This document shows, piece by piece, positions 1 through 8,649 of a stretch of DNA of 36,921 nucleotides. The notes beneath the pieces were generated by a model, which was not told the DNA's origin, searched no databases, and saw nothing but the letters and a program-made list of their open reading frames with translations. The position numbers and the translations under genes are program-made. Origin of the DNA: Paulinella micropora (lineage: Eukaryota; Cercozoa; Imbricatea; Euglyphida); NCBI GenBank assembly GCA_009731375.1, contig BJOX01000284.1, forward strand, positions 134,982 through 171,902, in the 5' to 3' direction. The stretch's first letter is position 1. The number at the start of each line of letters is the position of its first letter.

Positions 1-69
<69 letters not shown>
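1..69. repeat. (AG)n microsatellite
   Basis: Pure AG dinucleotide tract running in from the window edge. The next 100 bases (70-169) are mixed sequence with nothing recognisable. Confidence 0.98.
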
Positions 70-73
<4 letters not shown>

Positions 74-169
74 CATGCACCGTGCGTCCATCCTTCCATA
101 CATGCAATTGAGCACCTGACACACGCGTAACATTCTAGATTATATCTATACATATGTATGCATTGATGA

Positions 170-222
170 TATTGATGATGATGATGATATGATGACGATG
201 ATGGTGGTGGTGGTGGTGGTGG

Positions 223-254
<32 letters not shown>

Positions 255-261
255 ATGATGG

Positions 262-296
<35 letters not shown>

Positions 297-313
297 CTGC
301 TGCTGCTGATGAC

Positions 314-347
<34 letters not shown>

Positions 348-476
348 CTGCTGCTGCTGCTCCTGCTTATGATGATGATGATGCTGCTGCTGCTACTGCT
401 TATGATGATGATGATGATGATGATGCCGATGATGATGATGATGGTGATGTGATTGATGATGATTGATGCTGATGCT

Positions 477-507
<31 letters not shown>

Positions 508-605
508 ACGATGATGATGATGCTGATGATGATGATGATAATGATGATGATAATGATGATGATGCTTATGATGCTTATGATGATGATGATGATGATGATG
601 ATGCT

Positions 606-636
<31 letters not shown>

Positions 637-672
637 CTGATGATGATGATGATGATGGTGATGCTGCTGCTT

Positions 673-714
<42 letters not shown>

Positions 715-798
715 CTGATGATGCTGCTGCTGCTGCTGATGATGATGATGCTTATGATGATGCTTATGATGACGATGATGATGCTGCTGCTGCTGCTT

Positions 799-843
<45 letters not shown>

Positions 844-1138
844 GATGATGATGATGATGCTGATGCTGCTGCTGCTGATGATGATGATGATGCTGATGAT
901 GATGATGATGATGATGCTTATGATGCTTATGATGATGATGATGTTGATGATGCTGCTGCTGCTGCTGACGATGATGATGATGCTGATGATGATGATGCTG
1001 CTTATGATGATGATGATGATGATGATGCTGATGATGATGATGATGCTGATGATGTTGATGCTGATGATGCTGATGATGCTTTTGATAATGCTTATGATGA
1101 TGCTTATGATGATGATGATGATGATGATACTGCTTATA

Positions 1139-1180
<42 letters not shown>

Positions 1181-1181
1181 C

Positions 1182-1215
<34 letters not shown>

Positions 1216-1216
1216 A

Positions 1217-1261
<45 letters not shown>
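170..1261. repeat. Degenerate (GAT)n/(GCT)n trinucleotide array
   Basis: About 1.1 kb of GAT repeats with interspersed GCT runs, running up to a scaffold gap. Reading frames across it give only homopolymeric M, D, H, I or S peptides and are not genes. Confidence 0.97.
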
Positions 1262-1988
1262 NNNNNNNNNNNNNNNNNNNNNNNNNNNNNNNNNNNNNNN
1301 NNNNNNNNNNNNNNNNNNNNNNNNNNNNNNNNNNNNNNNNNNNNNNNNNNNNNNNNNNNNNNNNNNNNNNNNNNNNNNNNNNNNNNNNNNNNNNNNNNNN
1401 NNNNNNNNNNNNNNNNNNNNNNNNNNNNNNNNNNNNNNNNNNNNNNNNNNNNNNNNNNNNNNNNNNNNNNNNNNNNNNNNNNNNNNNNNNNNNNNNNNNN
1501 NNNNNNNNNNNNNNNNNNNNNNNNNNNNNNNNNNNNNNNNNNNNNNNNNNNNNNNNNNNNNNNNNNNNNNNNNNNNNNNNNNNNNNNNNNNNNNNNNNNN
1601 NNNNNNNNNNNNNNNNNNNNNNNNNNNNNNNNNNNNNNNNNNNNNNNNNNNNNNNNNNNNNNNNNNNNNNNNNNNNNNNNNNNNNNNNNNNNNNNNNNNN
1701 NNNNNNNNNNNNNNNNNNNNNNNNNNNNNNNNNNNNNNNNNNNNNNNNNNNNNNNNNNNNNNNNNNNNNNNNNNNNNNNNNNNNNNNNNNNNNNNNNNNN
1801 NNNNNNNNNNNNNNNNNNNNNNNNNNNNNNNNNNNNNNNNNNNNNNNNNNNNNNNNNNNNNNNNNNNNNNNNNNNNNNNNNNNNNNNNNNNNNNNNNNNN
1901 NNNNNNNNNNNNNNNNNNNNNNNNNNNNNNNNNNNNNNNNNNNNNNNNNNNNNNNNNNNNNNNNNNNNNNNNNNNNNNNNNNNNNNNN
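1262..1988. other. Scaffold gap (727 N)
   Basis: A run of 727 undetermined bases between two trinucleotide arrays. True length and content are unknown. Confidence 0.99.
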
Positions 1989-2145
1989 TTATGATTATTA
2001 TGATTATTATTATTATTATTATTATGATTATTATGATTATTATGATTATTATGATTATTATGATTATTATGATTATTATGATTATTATGATTATTATGAT
2101 TATTATGATTATTATGATTATTATGATTATCATGATTATTATTAC

Positions 2146-2184
<39 letters not shown>

Positions 2185-2215
2185 GATTACGATTATGATT
2201 ATGATTATGATTATG

Positions 2216-2287
<72 letters not shown>

Positions 2288-2295
2288 GTTATTAC
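1989..2295. repeat. (ATT)n/(ATGATT)n microsatellite
   Basis: Starts as a regular six-base TATTATGAT-type pattern and becomes pure ATT near 2220-2285. Same low-complexity context as the array on the other side of the gap. Confidence 0.97.
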
Positions 2296-2341
2296 CTCCC
2301 AGCCAGGCTTGACCTTGCCCGCCGATTCCCCACCGGGCTTG

Positions 2342-2417
<76 letters not shown>

Positions 2418-2473
2418 NNNNNNNNNNNNNNNNNNNNNNNNNNNNNNNNNNNNNNNNNNNNNNNNNNNNNNNN

Positions 2474-2569
<96 letters not shown>

Positions 2570-2613
2570 AGCCAGGCTAGACCTTGCCCTCCGATTCCCC
2601 ACCGGGCTTGTAT

Positions 2614-2682
<69 letters not shown>

Positions 2683-2733
2683 ACCTCCCAGCCAGGCTTG
2701 ACCTTGCCCTCCGATTCCCCACCGGGCTTGTAT
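2296..2733. repeat. Higher-order repeat: ~47-bp unit alternating with (GA)n
   Basis: A unit beginning CCAGCCAGGCT and ending CACCGGGCTTGTATG occurs three times (about 2297-2343, 2568-2614 and 2687-2733), separated by long (GA)n tracts. A gap of 56 N lies at 2418-2473 inside the first (GA)n tract. Copies differ at a few bases (for example GCCCGCC versus GCCCTCC). This looks like host satellite-type DNA with the dinucleotide as variable spacer. Confidence 0.9.
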
Positions 2734-2749
2734 GGTGAGTACGTTGTCT

Positions 2750-2869
2750 GCAACAATAAGAATAACAATCACAATGACAACAATGACAATGACAGGAAAG
2801 ATGACGATGGCAATGACAATTACAAGGACAACAATGGCAATGACAATGACAATGACAATGACAATGATG

Positions 2870-2906
<37 letters not shown>

Positions 2907-3041
2907 ACAACAACAATAACAACAAACAGCAACAACAACAACAACAGCAACAACAGCAACAGCAACAGCAACAACAACAATCATGACAACAACAACTGCA
3001 ACAACAACAACAACGCATGAAAAAAAAAAAAAAAAAAAAAA
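2750..3041. repeat. (CAATGA)n/(CAA)n tract ending in poly(A)
   Basis: CAATGA-rich sequence grades into (CAA)n with CAG interruptions, followed by an A-run near 3019-3041. The bases after the poly(A) (ATGGCGAGTACGTCG) resemble those before the tract (ATGGTGAGTACGTTG at 2732), so the tract may have expanded inside a duplicated segment. Confidence 0.9.
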
Positions 3042-3127
3042 ATTTTATGGCGAGTACGTCGTTCGAAATACATAGAGAGAAGGCTATGTGTTGAAATATA
3101 CATGTAATATTTATACAACCTTGACAG

Positions 3128-3181
3128 GTTTATTATTACTATTACCATTACTATTGTCATTACTATTATTACTATTATTAC

Positions 3182-3222
<41 letters not shown>
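3128..3222. repeat. (ATT)n/(ACT)n microsatellite
   Basis: ATT-dominated trinucleotide tract. It is followed by G-rich and C-rich stretches (about 3240-3310) with no gene visible. Confidence 0.93.
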
Positions 3223-3223
<1 letters not shown>

Positions 3224-3319
3224 CATTCCTGAAAGGTGTTGGAGAAGGGGTGGGGGGTTTGGGGGAGGGGCAAAATGAAAATTGTGTACCCCACCCCCAC
3301 CCCCACCCCCCAAATCGGC

Positions 3320-3842
3320 ACCCCTGTCGGAATAAATCATGGTTTGTGGGAACGAGGAGGAGTTCGGAGCTCATATTTGCAGGGTGGTTAGCCCCAGACT
3401 CGATGTTTATGCTGGTGTAATTTTTTTGGAATTCACGCAAATATTTGCGGTAGGGCAGTGTCCTGAATGCCAAAATTCCTTGTTTTTTTGGCGTTTTTTT
3501 GCACCCCCATCGGAATAAATCATGGTTTGTGGGAACAAGGAGGAGTTGGGAGCTCATATTGTCAGGGTGGTTAGCCCCAGACTCGATCTTGATGCTGATA
3601 TAATTTTTTTGGAATTCACGCAAATATTTGCGTTAGGGGAGTGTCCTGAATGCCAAATTTCCTTGTTTTTTTTCGCACCCCAACCGGAATAAATCATGGT
3701 TTGTGGGAACCAGGAGGAGTTGGGAGCTCATACTGGCAGGGTGGCTAGCCCCAGACTCGATCTTGATGCTGGTGTAATTTTTTTTGGAATTCACGTAAAT
3801 ATTTGCGTCAGGGGAGTGTCCTGAATGCCAAACTTCCTTGTT
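3320..3842. repeat. Tandem repeat, ~174-183 bp unit, three copies
   Basis: The block starting CGGAATAAATCATGG recurs at 3328, 3511 and 3685 (spacings 183 and 174). Each copy contains AGCCCCAGACTCGAT and ends in GTCCTGAATGCCAAA plus a T-rich linker. Copies are roughly 90% alike by eye. Reading frames here are repeat artefacts. Confidence 0.9.
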
Positions 3843-3847
3843 TTTTA

Positions 3848-4226
3848 GCAGTACCTGCCGGTGCCTCCGGCAATTGAACGTACCCTGTCGACGGGGCAGG
3901 AGAGGTCCGGGGGGCCCTCCCCTCGGGAACCCAAGCCCTGTGATTGTATGTACCCGTTCTGGTCGCGGGTGGCACCCACACCTGAAAATTGAGGTTTTTT
4001 GCCACCAGGCGCCTTTTGCGGCACTCCCGGCAATTCAACGTACCCTGTCGAAGGGAAAGGGGGGTTCAGGGGGAGCCCTGCGATTGCACGTACCCGTTCT
4101 GGTCGCGGGTGGTACCCACACCTGAAAATTGAGGTTTTTTGTCACCAGGCGCCCGTTGCGGCACCTCCGGCAATTCAACGTACCCTGTCGAAGGGAAAGG
4201 GGGCGGGAGGGGGGGGGGGGGGGGGG
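3848..4226. repeat. Tandem repeat, ~140-160 bp GC-rich unit, three copies
   Basis: The string CGTACCCTGTCGA follows CAATTGAACG or CAATTCAACG at 3871, 4031 and 4171 (spacings 160 and 140). Units also share CCCGTTCTGGTCGCGGGTGG and ACCTGAAAATTGAGG. The last copy runs into a long G-run (about 4206-4226). It is much more GC-rich than its surroundings. Confidence 0.88.
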
Positions 4227-4366
4227 CGCGGGGGCCCTGCCCCCCGTCTGCCAAGGGAGCCAGCAACTGTAAGCGCATCTTCTCCCAATGGGCGTGGCTG
4301 TAGGGCACCGACAGGGACGCTTCCGCACGGAGGGCCAGCTGTCTGCACTGAGCCTGCAGACGTCGT

Positions 4367-4376
4367 NNNNNNNNNN
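4367..4376. other. Scaffold gap (10 N)
   Basis: Ten N between low-copy sequence and an (ATT)n tract. Ten N is the gap size also used at 10785 and 17738 and probably means unknown length. Confidence 0.98.
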
Positions 4377-4413
4377 ATTATTGTTGTTATTATTATTATT
4401 ATTGTTATTATTA

Positions 4414-4460
<47 letters not shown>

Positions 4461-4500
4461 ACATATATATATATGTACATATATATATATATATAGAAAC
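4377..4500. repeat. (ATT)n then (AT)n/(ATAC)n microsatellite
   Basis: ATT trinucleotides up to about 4458, then an alternating AT/ATAC tract. No gene is present. Confidence 0.95.
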
Positions 4501-4508
4501 ATACATGC

Positions 4509-4605
4509 ATGACCTCATCAGCACCGAACAGGACCACTTTCTTCTTACATACATACATACATACATACATGCACACATACATACATACATACATACATAT
4601 ATACA

Positions 4606-4639
<34 letters not shown>

Positions 4640-5321
4640 CAGCTACATACATGCATGCATACATAAATACATACATACGTACGTACATACATATACATAC
4701 ATACATACGTACATACATACATACATACATACATACATGACCTCATCAGCACCGAACAAGACCACTTTCTTCTTGGGTAAGACCTTGAGTGTAGAATAAC
4801 ACCTGAACAACACAAACACACACATACATACATGAAAATCACACACACACACACAATCACTTTCTTCTTGGGGACGAACCTTAAGTATAGAATAACATCT
4901 AAACGACACATACGCAAACATACATGCATGAAAATCACACCTCACCTTAAGTATAGAATAACATCTAAACAACACATACACACACAAACATACATAAACA
5001 CACACGCACACACACAAACACATACATACATACATGAAAAACACACACACACACAATCACTTTCTTCTTGGGGATGACCCTAAGTGTAGAATAACATCTA
5101 AACAACATATATACACACACATACATACATACATGAAAATCACACACACACACAATCACTTTCTTCTTGGGGACGACCTTAAGTATAGAATAACATATAA
5201 ACAACGCATACACACACGCATACATACATTAAAAACACACACGCACAATCACTTTCTTCTTCGGGACCACCTTAAGTGTAGAATAACATCTAAACAACAC
5301 ATACACACACAAACATACATC

Positions 5322-5355
<34 letters not shown>

Positions 5356-5561
5356 AACACACACACATACATACACACGTTCTTCTTGGAGACGACCTTA
5401 AGTGTAGAATAACATCTAAACAACACATACACACAACATAAACGCACACACACACACACAAACAACAAACACACACACATACATACACACTTTCTTCTTG
5501 GGGACGACCTTAAGTGTAGAATAACATCTAAAGAACACATACACAATACATACATACATAA

Positions 5562-5594
<33 letters not shown>

Positions 5595-5790
5595 AACACA
5601 CACGCACACAGACACACACACATACATACACACATACATACACACTTTCTTCTTGGAGACGACCTTGAGTGTAGAATAACATCTAAATAACACATACACA
5701 CACATGCATACATAAACACACACACACACACAGACAGACACACACACACACAACTACTTTTTTCTTGGGTAAGACTTTAAGTGTAGAATA
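4509..5790. repeat. Minisatellite, ~90-150 bp units, about ten copies
   Basis: A core of about 50 bp containing CTTTCTTCTTGGGG, GACCTTAAGTGTAGAATAAC and ATCTAAACAACACATA recurs near 4742, 4858, 5058, 5157, 5250, 5382, 5487, 5643 and 5754, with a partial copy near 4946. Variable (CATA)n or (CA)n tracts separate the copies. Two copies (4509 and 4738) also carry GACCTCATCAGCACCGAAC upstream. All long reading frames here (C/V/M-rich or H/T-rich peptides) are artefacts of the repeat. Confidence 0.92.
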
Positions 5791-5799
5791 ACACCTAAA

Positions 5800-6061
5800 C
5801 AACACAAACACACATACACATAAACACACACACACACGTGTGTGTGTGTGTGTCTGCGTGTGTGTGTGTGTCTGTGTGTGTGTGTGTGCGTGTGTGTGTG
5901 TGTGTGTCTGTATGTCTGTGTGTGTTGTGTGTGTGTGTGTGTCTGTGTATAATAAAACACACACACACACACACACACATACACACACATACACAAACAA
6001 CACACTGATATATATATATGTATATATATATATATATGTACATATATGTACATATATATAT

Positions 6062-6098
<37 letters not shown>

Positions 6099-6150
6099 TA
6101 TATATATAGAATATATATATATACATATATGTATATATATAGTATAATTA
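5800..6150. repeat. (CA)n-(TG)n-(CA)n palindromic tract followed by (AT)n
   Basis: A (CA)n run switches at 5837 to (TG)n, returns to (CA)n near 5956 and is followed by a long alternating AT/ATAC tract to about 6145. The CA-to-TG switch makes a long imperfect inverted repeat. About 150 bases of mixed sequence (6151-6305) follow with no gene seen. Confidence 0.93.
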
Positions 6151-6305
6151 TGTGTGTGTGTGATGTACCTGGCGGCAGGTGCTGTTATAGAGGCTGTGTG
6201 TAGACAAGCAAGATGAGCACGCCCGTACATGCTGGACCCTGCAGTTACATTGAAGACGCACTTGTGTACACCATTACACATGAAAGGATGATGGCGATGA
6301 ACAAC

Positions 6306-6672
6306 AAAATGCAACAAAACAAAACAAAACAAAACAAAACAAAGCAAAGCAAAGCAAAGCAAAAGCAAAACAAAGCAAAACAAAGCAAAAGAAATCAAAA
6401 CAAAACAAAACAAAACATAATATAACAAAACATAACAAAGCAAAACAAAGCAAAGCAAAACAAAGGAAAGCAAAGCAAATCAAAACAAAGCAAAGCAAAG
6501 CAAAGCAAAACAAACAAAACAAAGCAAAACAAAGCAAAGCAAGCAAAACAAAGCAAAGCAAAGCAAAGCAAAGCAAATCAAAGCAAGCAAAGAAAAGCAA
6601 AGAAAAGCAAAGCAAAGCAAAGCAAAGCAAAACAAAGCAAAACAAAACAAAACAAAACAGAACAGAACAAAA
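6306..6672. repeat. Pentanucleotide array (CAAAA)n/(GCAAA)n
   Basis: About 370 bp of five-base units alternating between CAAAA and GCAAA types, with a few four- or six-base slips. Translations are K/Q/N- or F/L/C-only and are not genes. Confidence 0.95.
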
Positions 6673-7665
6673 CGCTCATCTCCCATACCCTTTGCCATTC
6701 CTGCAAACTTTATGTACACTTCCCTTTCTGTTTATGAGCATATGTTATCCAGCCCGTATGCTGCTGCGCTCTCATATTTGTTTCTCCTGTATATATTTTA
6801 TCTTTTGTTGTCCAAACAAACAAACGAACAGAGAGAAACGCAAACAAATAAACAGGGAAACCTGAGTTCTACCGTACAAATAACTGGCTCTGGTGTCCCT
6901 GCAGCATGCAGCACGGTTTTTCTTCCGTTATGGCAGTCACAGTCCACCCAGTTTTTAGACGATTGTTCAAAGAGAAAACAAACAAAGAAACAAAGAACAA
7001 ATAAGTAAACAAGCACACAAGGACACAAGTATCCATGCAAGCGCGTGACAGAAAAAAAAACCAATGGTTTACACAAGAGTTCCCAGCGCTGATAAAAATA
7101 TATAAAGCTTTGACAGTGGTTATGTTTCGAAACGTGAAGCGCCCTGAAGAGTTGTGTGGCATTAATCAACAGTCAGAATCACACAGCTGCCCTTTCTAAG
7201 TTGTACTGTGCATCTAAACAATTGCGTTATGATACCTGACATACCAGAAATTCCCAAATTCCTCGGTTTCTTGGTTGACTGGAAAGTTGAGGTGGAGATA
7301 GGAAGGGACCTTTCGGTTTGGATTGTTTAGACGTTAGATTCGCTCTCAACCCAGCACAAACATCATGCGACGGAATGCTCAAATTGATACAACTATCTAC
7401 CTGCCATACTTGGGACTAGAGATAACTAGAGTGTGTGTAATACTGTAGTGTATGACATGCACATCCTTCACTTATTTTTCTTACCATTTCAGTGCTCATT
7501 TCACCTGACTTCATGTCGCAGGAGGATTTGTCTTTTCCGCATGTGCGTTATATCTATGTACCACGTCTCTGTGCACCTCCGTCCATCCACAAATGCATCC
7601 ATCCAACCATTTATCTCGATCCATATGACTATCTGTGTCTGTCTGTGTCCGTCTCCCTGTCTCTG
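6673..7665. other. Low-copy-looking host flank, no gene seen
   Basis: About 1 kb of mixed-composition sequence directly left of the element. The reading frames present are short, overlap on both strands and show no motif. Towards 7630-7671 it becomes rich in CTGT/CTGTC, a degenerate version of the TCTG tract found right of the element, which suggests that the element split one pyrimidine-rich tract. Confidence 0.7.
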
Positions 7666-7671
7666 TTTGTC
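7666..7671. repeat. Left copy of 6-bp target-site duplication
   Basis: TTTGTC abuts the left terminal repeat and matches TCTGTC right of the element at five of six bases. Maverick/Polinton integration typically gives 5-6 bp duplications. The right copy lies in a CTGT microsatellite, so a chance match is possible. Confidence 0.65.
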
Positions 7672-7802
7672 AGAAGGTGATTACCGCTTTCTTACAGTCA
7701 TTTTTTACAATGCCTGTAAGAAATCGGCCTTTTAGGACCCAAATCGCCAAAAATCAACAAACAAGAAATAATTAAGAAATCAAGTAGAAATCAAAAAGGA
7801 AG
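7672..7802 (+). repeat. Left terminal inverted repeat
   Basis: The first 98 bases (7672-7769) are an exact reverse complement of the right end. After an 11-bp insertion unique to this side, similarity resumes to 7802 (AAATCAAAAAGGAAG). It contains an internal 10-bp perfect palindrome, TTTCTTACAG at 7688-7697 against CTGTAAGAAA at 7714-7723. The AG start fits Maverick termini. Confidence 0.95.
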
Positions 7803-7860
7803 AAGGAAATTAAATATTTATCATTTAATTAATTATCATTTAAAATAATATAATTCTAAC

Positions 7861-7868
7861 TATATAAA
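7861..7868 (+). promoter_or_regulatory. TATA-like motif upstream of HIRAN gene
   Basis: TATATAAA lies 6 bases before the ATG at 7875. Similar ATATA-type strings lie within about 40 bases of nearly every start codon in the element, which suggests a shared viral-type promoter with very short leaders. Confidence 0.4.
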
Positions 7869-7874
7869 AAAAAG

Positions 7875-8171
7875 ATGCCAACATTATCAACAAAAGTCGT
7901 CGGGGTATCATTTGGAGGAAGACAGGAAAATTTGTTATATCTAAGAAGCAAACCTCTAATCAAAGTTTTCATAGTTCCTGAACCAGAAAATAAATTTGAT
8001 AAAAAGGCTATTAGGGTGGAAACAGAAGAAGGAAGACAGTTAGGATATATAGGAAAATACACTGCGGAAACTTTATCCAAAAAGATAACAAAAAAGCAAC
8101 AAGTTTCTTATAAAATATATGGTGGCGGGTTGGGCAAAAATTACGGAATGGAAATTACAATCTGGTTGTAG
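7875..8171 (+). CDS. Stand-alone HIRAN-domain protein
   Basis: 98 residues that are essentially one HIRAN domain. The opening strand reads VVGVSFGGRQE, followed by an acidic EPENKFDKKAIRVE segment and GYIGKYTAETLS, which correspond to the conserved 'EPxNxxDxxAIxV' and 'GYIxxxxAxxLS' blocks of the family. HIRAN domains, best known from the N-terminus of the HLTF/Rad5 remodelling helicases, bind DNA with a free 3' end, and many phages and mobile elements encode the domain alone. As the first gene inside the left terminus of an element that replicates as a linear protein-primed molecule, a role in handling DNA ends is plausible, but that is inference. The ATG at 7875 is the first after the A-rich leader. 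No helicase gene lies nearby. Confidence 0.85.
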   Translation: MPTLSTKVVGVSFGGRQENLLYLRSKPLIKVFIVPEPENKFDKKAIRVETEEGRQLGYIGKYTAETLSKKITKKQQVSYKIYGGGLGKNYGMEITIWL

Positions 8172-8222
8172 GAGGTAATATTTAATTTTTCATTTATATA
8201 ATTATGATTATTATTATATAAC

Positions 8223-8233
8223 AATATATACAG
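8223..8233 (+). promoter_or_regulatory. TATA-like motif upstream of small basic protein gene
   Basis: AATATATACAG lies 18 bases before the ATG at 8252 and resembles the motifs upstream of 8650, 19695 and 20073. Confidence 0.35.
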
Positions 8234-8251
8234 TTTTGGTTTTGGTGAAAT

Positions 8252-8506
8252 ATGCCATCTCAAAGCGGACCAGTCGGCACTGTAAAGTTAGGGCGACCTG
8301 CTAAATATACATCTGTTGAAGAAAAGAAAAAAGCTCATTACGAGGCTTCAAGAAGATATGTCTTAAAAAACCCAGAAATGTATAGAAAGGCTGGTGTTTC
8401 ATATTACGAAAGGAATAAAGAAGCCATATCGGCGAGGCGGAAGGAGCGATATGCTATGAAAAAGAAACAAAAAATGGAAAGTGTCGCAGAAGTTGAAATA
8501 AAGTAG
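8252..8506 (+). CDS. Small basic protein, function unknown
   Basis: 84 residues, strongly basic with a short acidic tail (VAEVEIK). It contains a GRPAKY segment near residue 14, like the GRP core of an AT-hook, then a predicted helical region rich in K, R, Y and E with a repeated 'RRYVLKNPEMYRKAG'-type heptad feel. No enzyme motif is visible. It sits between the HIRAN gene and the polymerase on the same strand and has its own ATATA motif upstream. A DNA-binding or DNA-condensing role would fit the composition, but no family is recognised. Confidence 0.6.
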   Translation: MPSQSGPVGTVKLGRPAKYTSVEEKKKAHYEASRRYVLKNPEMYRKAGVSYYERNKEAISARRKERYAMKKKQKMESVAEVEIK

Positions 8507-8641
8507 ATTTAATTACCCTTACAATTAATTATTTTTTTCTAATAAAATTTTTTTACCATTAATATAATTATCATCTAAACAAATAACACAAGTATAATAT
8601 AAATCATTGGGATTAATACCAAACTAAAAAATCTATTCCAC

Positions 8642-8648
8642 AATATAC
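8642..8648 (+). promoter_or_regulatory. ATATAC motif directly before polymerase start
   Basis: AATATAC ends one base before the ATG at 8650. The preceding 8507-8641 is AT-rich non-coding sequence. Confidence 0.35.
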
Positions 8649-8649
8649 A

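Noticed and set aside
189-3018. Long open frames with M, D, I, H or S runs
   Set aside because: Pure translation of trinucleotide and GA repeats, also running through N; no gene-like composition.
2981-3340. Poly(A) at about 3019-3041 as a retrotransposon tail
   Set aside because: No element body upstream, only (CAA)n; more likely a simple repeat expansion.
4456-6126. Several C/V/M-rich frames of 80-240 codons
   Set aside because: They are translations of (CATA)n, (CA)n and minisatellite units and appear in all frames.
6712-7735. Frames of 60-120 codons in the left host flank
   Set aside because: Overlapping on both strands, no motifs, one crosses the element boundary.
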